From contig NC_052108.1 of assembly GCF_012273895.1 (NCBI RefSeq), positions 2,852,001 through 2,916,000 of the forward strand: DNA of 64,000 nt, given 5' to 3'. The position numbers were made by a program, and so were the translations under genes. This DNA comes from Zerene cesonia. Taxonomy: Eukaryota > Arthropoda > Insecta > Lepidoptera > Pieridae. Below the pieces are notes generated by a model. It saw only the letters and a list, made by a program, of their open reading frames with translations, made no database searches and was not told the DNA's origin. The first letter of the stretch is position 1; every line of letters begins with the position of its first letter. This document shows positions 61,481 to 64,000 of the stretch, one piece after another.

Positions 61481-63540
61481 TACTTACCTAAGAAATCGAA
61501 TTTTTAATCTCGGCTACATAACATAACTTAACGTTTTTATAAAGACAAATATTAAAAAAGAATCAAGTAAAAAAGGATTTTATACTAAGCAACAGAAGTT
61601 ACAAACCTCGGTAGTTATAACTCGGAGCTCGATTACACCAATCTTGTATATTGAGATGGTGTAACGTAAAGGTGAACCACGCGTCTTCCTTAAGGAGTGC
61701 TCAAGGACGTGTCAGTGGTTTTAGCCAGACCCGTATTGAGGGAATGTGGCACCTTGAGTGTAGGACTTCAATGGATAACTAAAAGTATTTTGTAGAAAGG
61801 ATTTATCATATCATGCTCAAAAACCATAGACCAGCGGAGGAAATTGCATGTAACTCCATCTTGTACAGCTACCTAGTTTTTCATAATATAGATAAGTAAG
61901 TCTAAAACACGAATGTATTAAGATATTCGTTATTACATGTGACATTCCTTATTACGTTATTCATTCGTAGACTTGTACTTTTGCCTCTGCAAAATTGCAT
62001 TTGACTCTGTCTCATAGAATGATGAAAGTTTATGTCCGGTATTAGATATCTATTAGTTTCATTTCATTATTATTGTGACTTAGTTATTTCAATTTGTACG
62101 TCTAATGAGTAGTCCGTCGTTTCAGCTTCGCCCGGTTTGTTCAAGGATAAATTAATACATAACCTATTTTATACACTATAGATTATATTGTGTTTTAAAA
62201 TCAGACAATCAGCAAACATACATTCAAAAACACCTCCCTATAATATACATTTATATATACAAAATAAAATTGGGTTGTTTAAGGTTAGCATAATTTAATT
62301 TCACTGATCTGTTTTAATTCCGCTTAAAATAATAGGGAGAAAACAACGAAAAAAATTAAGTTTTTTATGCTCCGAACTGCGCGGTCTATTCATTATTTAT
62401 TTATTCATTGAAATCCTCAATGACCAAATAAAATTTAATAACTGAATAAGGAAACTAAAAAAAAAACATCTAAATTAATAACATAACCACTCGAATTGAG
62501 TTGGAAATTATAATTCAGTTAATTTAGTATTATAATTTGATATGCAAAATTGCATACGAATAGTATAGAAATAAAAGTTAATAGAAGAGATTTAGATAAA
62601 ATATTATCAATTATGATATCATCGAACTATATCATAAACTATGTTTGTATTAAATTAAGATAATTGCCTCATCCATAGGTAACCTAACTAAAATTTTCGG
62701 AAAGGTTAAGGATATTTGAGTTTGAAGCGATGGAAACGTTTTAATAGTTAATAATAAATTTTATTTATTGCTAATGTTATTGAATTATTCTAGAACAAAA
62801 TTCATTGTTTATGATGATATGTCCTGATTTTTCAATGTTAATTGCATTAGTATAATTCGAACTTTAGACATTTTAGCATTTTAGTTTAAAAAACATACAT
62901 AACCTAATGCTACAGTCTTACTCATATATTTACAGTATAGTATTATGTTATGAGAATACTACGTAACTTATGATAGTTTATCTAGCTATTCATTTGAATT
63001 GCATAAACCGAAGATTTATGGAAAAAAACTATTTTATCTTTCTTAAACAGTTTTTGTAGTTACTATGTATTTTTTATTTTCGTTGCTTTTGATAAGAAGC
63101 ATTTGCTAAACTTAGTCTATAAATAAATGTAAATTCAAGTCAACTGAATCTTTAAGAAAGAAAGTTTTTTCAACTAATTCTTATTATCTTATTACTATTA
63201 ATTAATTCGATAGTATTATTACACGTATATACGTACGTACGACAATACACCTAAGTCCTAATCTATGATGTCGTGTGTTATAGCGGCAAGGTGACTTAAA
63301 TTAGGATGCCTTCTAAAGATGTGGGCCAAGGTACAGAGATTGTGTCAATTGAATTGACAAAACATATACTTAGGTATTGATATGTGGTCAGTTAATTAGT
63401 AATCACGCAAAATACGTGGATCTGCAAACACCAAAATGGTTCTATGTTATGTCCCCATTTACTTCGAAATCCGCGAACTGAATGTTCTTACTGAAGATGA
63501 CTGACAGAAGAAATATTTATATGTGATACGATAAACTATA

Positions 63541-63655
63541 TCCTACTTGTAGTATTATAAATGCCAAAGTTTGTAAGGATGTGTGTGTGTGTTTGTTCCT
63601 CTTTCACGCAAAAACTATTGAACCGGTTGCAATGAAATTTGGAACGTAGATAAAA
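63541..63655 (+). mobile_element. 5' half of a Helitron
   Basis: It starts TCCTACTTGTAGTATTATAA after a host A, then a GT microsatellite, 'cacgcaaaaactattgaacc' and 'gcaatgaaatttggaacgta'. The 3' half is lost. Confidence 0.55.
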
Positions 63656-63844
63656 AAAAGGAAGAAGTGAACAATGCAACTGCATTTTTTTGTATGTAAC
63701 CTCATAACTATTTATTGGCTGAACCGATTTTTATGCTCCTTTTATTTGTAAGCTGGTGCCCACCGTGAGATCCCATTAAAATTTGGTCTACTTTTGACGA
63801 TTTGATGGCGGTCAAGTGTTTGGCTAAATATAACGATTGACTTA

Positions 63845-64000
63845 CTAACTGCACCCCGCGGTTTCACCCGCGTAAGTCCGTATCGTTGCCTTTATGTTAT
63901 TCCAGTTGTTCAGTTATCTAGGTACCAAATTTCATTGCAATCGGTTAAGTATTTTTTGCGTGAAAGAGCAACAAACACACACACACACATCCTTACGAAC
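63845..64000 (-). mobile_element. Helitron running off the window edge
   Basis: A CTAA end (instead of CTAG) at 63845, then 'ctgcaccccgcggtttcacc' and 'tttcattgcaatcggttaag' up to a CA microsatellite at the edge. It is opposite in orientation to the fragment at 63541-63655. Confidence 0.6.

Larger units (their letters stand above)
59746..64000. other. Repeat-rich intergenic stretch at the right edge
   Basis: No exon was recognised. Several Helitron-like elements are listed separately. A patch at about 61650-61770 ('gtgtcagtggttttagccag') may be an old LINE 3' end. A block at about 63665-63840 with 'ttattggctgaaccgatttt' and 'agctggtgcccaccgtgaga' is another likely repeat. Confidence 0.4.

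Overview
This window is nuclear DNA from an insect, almost certainly a lepidopteran (moth or butterfly). It is AT-rich, its genes have several exons with GT-AG introns, and it is full of repeat families typical of Lepidoptera: short Helitrons ending in a hairpin plus CTAG, a SINE whose head begins GTGGTAGTCGAG, LINE tails ending in GATGATGATG or AATAAATAAATA, and an R1-like LINE 3' end. The species cannot be named from the sequence. Five runs of exactly 1000 N and one of 101 N are assembly gaps. No prokaryotic gene, CRISPR array or viral gene was seen.

Layout. 1-14 kb: mostly intergenic and repeat sequence, with a predicted minus-strand promoter and non-coding first exon (3959-4063), a gap flanked by a 70-bp duplicate (8602-9741), and a retroelement nested inside a SINE (12084-12787). 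14.4-23.4 kb: a plus-strand gene of unknown identity. Its first two coding exons are visible (14365-14382 and 17453-17579), the rest probably falls in or around a gap, and a likely long 3' UTR runs to about 23.45 kb. Its first intron holds a 204-bp element with 39-bp inverted ends and a complete tRNA-like cloverleaf. 23.6-29.2 kb: a complete minus-strand SLC6 (sodium:neurotransmitter symporter) family gene of 11 exons and 550 residues. Its fold is recognisable, but the usual sodium-site and gate residues are largely replaced. 32.3-36.3 kb: a complete minus-strand RPRD1 (CREPT/p15RS) gene of 6 exons and 344 residues. 39.4-39.7 kb: promoter and first exon of a plus-strand secreted or membrane protein. 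40-57 kb: repeats, an isolated candidate exon (50531-50614) and hairpins. 57.3-58.6 kb: an intronless 434-residue minus-strand gene, possibly JHY-like. 58.6-64 kb: repeats, mainly Helitrons.

The genes do not form a pathway. RPRD1 acts on the RNA polymerase II C-terminal domain, the SLC6 protein is a membrane transporter-like protein, and the others are unidentified. The unknown gene and the SLC6 gene are convergent, with poly(A) signals on opposite strands only 27 bp apart. Exons were joined by eye from splice sites and reading phase. All family assignments rest on remembered motifs, not on a database search.
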